DNA from: a virus
IMG/VR virus record: IMGVR_UViG_3300032116_001225
Coordinates: 1 to 25,051 of that record
Reading direction: 5' to 3' (one strand)
Length of the DNA: 25,051 nt
A model generated the notes under the pieces. The model had not been told where the DNA came from and ran no database searches. It worked only from the letters and a program-made list of their open reading frames with translations. The position numbers and the translations under genes are program-made. Position 1 is the first letter of the stretch. Each line of letters opens with the position of its first letter. This document shows positions 22,949 to 25,051 of the stretch, piece by piece.

Positions 22949-25051
22949 TCATGAAGCGGCAATTACTTGTACTGGAGCACTAAAAGCTTTAGCAGGAGGA
23001 TTCTGGAATACCGTACCATCACTGTCGGTAATGATCAGCCATCCAGTCTGTCCAATTGCCAAGCTTGAGTCTGTAACGTCGATTTCAAGAACACCACTCA
23101 GGTCAGTAATCTCTGTAGCACCTTGACAACTTGGACCGTTGAACAGGTCAGGACGATTCTCATCAAAGAAAGCCCACTTGAGGTTAACAAGTGAAGCAGC
23201 TGGTGCAGTTCCGTTTGTAGTAAGAACCACAACAATTCGTTTAAGAATTATTGATGAGCCAGCGTTTGTTGACTGAGTTACAGAAAGTGCAGAACTTACG
23301 TTACCAGCAGCGTCTCTAGCTCTTACTCTGAATGAGTAAGAAGTGCTAGGTGAAAGACCTGTAAATGTAAATGTCAGAACATTACCTACGTTTGAGTACG
23401 AGGTTCCACCGTTCGAACTTACTTCATACGCTGTAACCGCAACGTTGTCGCTACCCGCAGGCCAGCTAATCTGAACAGAACTAGCTGTAACTGTTCCAAC
23501 CGTAATTGAACCAGTTAGCGTAGGAGGCGTGGTGTCCGAAGCAGCACTCGTTGTGAAGTTACCTGTGATAGCTGTACTTCTATTGCCAGCAGCGTCGAAT
23601 GCACGAACATCCACCGTGTAAGCAGTCGAAGGTGTAAGTCCAGACAATGCAGTAGTCAGAACGTTTCCTACTGAAACATAAGAACCACCGTTCAGTCTAT
23701 ACTCGTATCCTGTAACTGCAACGTTGTCGCTACCTGCTGACCAGCTAATTGTCGCACCAGCAGATGTAATACCTGACGATGAGACTACACCTGTCATTGT
23801 CGGGTTAGTCGTATCACCACCACTAGTCGGTGTTACACTATTGGACGACGCACTCTCTGCTCCAAAACCGTTAGCGTTTTGTGCAGCAAGCGTGAAGGTA
23901 TAAGCTGTACCGTTAGTAAGTCCAGTGTGAGTAATTGGCAATGAAACACCAGTTACCGTACTACCACCGGGTGTCGCTGTTGAACGATATCCAGTAATTG
24001 CTGAACCACCATTACTTGCAGGAGCAGTACCGTTTACCGTTGCTTGAGCATTACCTACTGTAGCAGTACCAATTGTTGGAGCACCAGGGACTGTACTCGG
24101 AGTAAAACTTGCTGTACTTACAACGTTACTTGGGCCAGTTTGAGCAAAGTGCGCTCGATAAGCTGTACCGTTAGTAAGACCAGTCAGGTTGAAATCACGA
24201 GCACCAGTTGCACCACTAGTGATTGTCAAAGTAGGTGCTGCAAGAATAGCAGCAGCAGTAGGTGTAGCTGTAGCAGCAGGTAGAACTTGAATTGCCAATG
24301 TTGAAGAACCAGAAGGTGCAACGTCGGTTGTTACTCTAACTGTAGAAATGGTATTGCCAGTGCTTACGACTGTTGGAGCGGAAAGAGTTGGAACGCCACG
24401 ACTGATTGGGTGTGGTAGAGCCGAAGTCGTCGGCGAGTTGTACGCTGACAACGTGCGCGTACCGCTGATGCTGGTCAAATCTGAGTTATTCAGCAGCGTC
24501 CAACCGTCAATCCAATCTGCGACGTTCTCTGGGAGCGTACCAGTCGTCAGCGCTATGTAATCAGTGTCGGTCAATGCTCGGTTGTAGAAATGCACCTCCG
24601 CAATCGAACCCTTGTAGTAGAGAATTTTCTCACTCGTGTTGCGCTGAATTACGCCGATACTGGTTGTGTTCAGGTCGCCGGTTTGATCGGTTACTGTAGC
24701 AGGGTTAACTTCTTCGCTGGTGTCGCCAAACCAGACAGCTTGTGAAGTCGTATTGTAAACACCCATCTGAAGATTCCAGTTGGAATCTGAGAAGTCGGGA
24801 GGTGTGGTCTTAGTGGCATTTGCGTCTGTGTTGTAACGAAGACCGGCGAACTTACTACTATTGCCGCCGCCGATAGACATGCGGACCCACTTGTCCGCTG
24901 ATAGTTGGCTCATTGAAACGACTGTGCGTTCCGAGCCACCGTTAGTTTCAGACCCTACGTTCGCCACATATGCGACGATGGTGAATGGAAACGATGAGCC
25001 GACAACCCTCTGAGCGATGTCGAGGTATTGATTTATACCGTTTAGTGTGAT
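22949..25051 (-). CDS. LamG-like + four fibronectin-III-type domain surface protein (5' end outside window)
   Basis: The frame stays open to the right edge, and the codons before the GTG at 24967 still read as domain sequence (LNGINQYLDIAQRVVGSSF), so the true start is beyond 25051; at least 701 residues are encoded. The part near 24400-25051 is a laminin-G/concanavalin-A-like fold (PFTIVAY..., YYKGSIAEVHFYNRALTDTD). Four FN3-like units follow, near 24080-24370, 23820-24080, 23540-23820 and 23260-23540, the last two with the repeated SDNVAVT. A last domain has TNGTAPAASLVNLKWAFFDE and GWLIITDSDG. A surface-exposed virion protein or head fibre that binds polysaccharide is likely, since it abuts capsid genes. 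TGA ends it at 22949-22951. Confidence 0.8.
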   Translation of the reverse strand: MTLNGINQYLDIAQRVVGSSFPFTIVAYVANVGSETNGGSERTVVSMSQLSADKWVRMSIGGGNSSKFAGLRYNTDANATKTTPPDFSDSNWNLQMGVYNTTSQAVWFGDTSEEVNPATVTDQTGDLNTTSIGVIQRNTSEKILYYKGSIAEVHFYNRALTDTDYIALTTGTLPENVADWIDGWTLLNNSDLTSISGTRTLSAYNSPTTSALPHPISRGVPTLSAPTVVSTGNTISTVRVTTDVAPSGSSTLAIQVLPAATATPTAAAILAAPTLTITSGATGARDFNLTGLTNGTAYRAHFAQTGPSNVVSTASFTPSTVPGAPTIGTATVGNAQATVNGTAPASNGGSAITGYRSTATPGGSTVTGVSLPITHTGLTNGTAYTFTLAAQNANGFGAESASSNSVTPTSGGDTTNPTMTGVVSSSGITSAGATISWSAGSDNVAVTGYEYRLNGGSYVSVGNVLTTALSGLTPSTAYTVDVRAFDAAGNRSTAITGNFTTSAASDTTPPTLTGSITVGTVTASSVQISWPAGSDNVAVTAYEVSSNGGTSYSNVGNVLTFTFTGLSPSTSYSFRVRARDAAGNVSSALSVTQSTNAGSSIILKRIVVVLTTNGTAPAASLVNLKWAFFDENRPDLFNGPSCQGATEITDLSGVLEIDVTDSSLAIGQTGWLIITDSDGTVFQNPPAKAFSAPVQVIAAS
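23431..23470 (-). repeat. Direct repeat copy in FN3 domain (downstream unit)
   Basis: The 40 bases match 23710-23749 at 36 positions by hand alignment and encode the SWPAGSDNVAVTAY part of the last FN3 unit. The 279-base spacing equals 93 codons, one FN3 module, which points to module duplication. Confidence 0.8.
23710..23749 (-). repeat. Direct repeat copy in FN3 domain (upstream unit)
   Basis: Partner of the repeat at 23431-23470, encoding SWSAGSDNVAVTGY. A second pair, with 20 identical bases at 23901-23920 and 24159-24178, encodes the LTNGTAY segment of the first two FN3 units, 86 codons apart. Confidence 0.8.

Noticed and set aside
24967-24967. GTG at 24967 as the start of the LamG/FN3 protein
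   Set aside because: The frame continues to the right edge and the upstream residues complete a LamG-like strand pattern, so the gene is truncated by the window.
1-25051. tRNA genes, CRISPR arrays, insertion sequences, integrase or attachment sites
   Set aside because: I read the window for cloverleaf-like segments, regularly spaced repeats, transposase motifs and recombinase motifs and saw none; the resolvase-like HTH at 577 is fused to a nuclease and is not a recombinase.

Overview
The window is part of the genome of a tailed double-stranded DNA phage, most likely a siphovirus. It has a lambda-type capsid pair (decoration protein and gpE-like major capsid protein), a tail tube protein, a frameshifted tail-assembly chaperone pair and a very long tape measure protein, and no sheath gene. 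The lysis genes (three-segment membrane holin, M15 peptidase) and the consensus sigma-70 promoters suggest a Gram-negative host, but nothing here identifies the species. Base composition is moderate, about 45% GC in the lines I counted.

Layout. Bases 1-5329 are read rightward and hold DNA and nucleotide metabolism: the 3' end of an unidentified gene, a small protein, an HTH/DEDDy-exonuclease/zinc-ribbon protein, a MazG-like NTP pyrophosphohydrolase, a dATP/dGTP-diphosphohydrolase-like protein, a conserved hypothetical, an adenosylcobalamin-dependent (class II) ribonucleotide reductase and two micro-ORFs. A bidirectional terminator at about 5328-5366 separates them from the rest, which is read leftward. 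In transcription order from the right edge the leftward genes are: a LamG/fibronectin-III surface protein (5' end outside the window), XkdF-like prohead protease, scaffold-like protein, decoration protein, major capsid protein, connector, head closure, tail completion, tail terminator, tail tube, tail-assembly chaperones, tape measure, a tail structural protein, a tail fibre, a small fibre-associated protein, and a lysis cassette.

How the parts work together. The rightward block can reshape the host nucleotide pool: two all-alpha NTP hydrolases remove selected nucleotides while the reductase makes deoxynucleotides without a small subunit or oxygen. The leftward block is a head-to-tail-to-lysis assembly line with 1-40 base overlaps or short gaps. 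It is divided by stem-loops (after the surface protein, the capsid gene, the tail tube gene and the chaperones). Near-consensus promoters follow the surface-protein hairpin (22890-22918) and the tail-tube terminator (16405-16434); a third of the same design (2446-2474) drives the hypothetical and reductase genes on the plus strand.

The strongest unusual feature is a +1 programmed frameshift at CCC-TGA (15943-15948) joining the two tail chaperone frames. No portal, terminase, recognisable tail-tip hub, tRNA, CRISPR array, insertion sequence or integrase is visible. No stretch longer than about 300 bases lacks a gene; the longest is the 138 bases at 16351-16488, which holds a terminator and a promoter.
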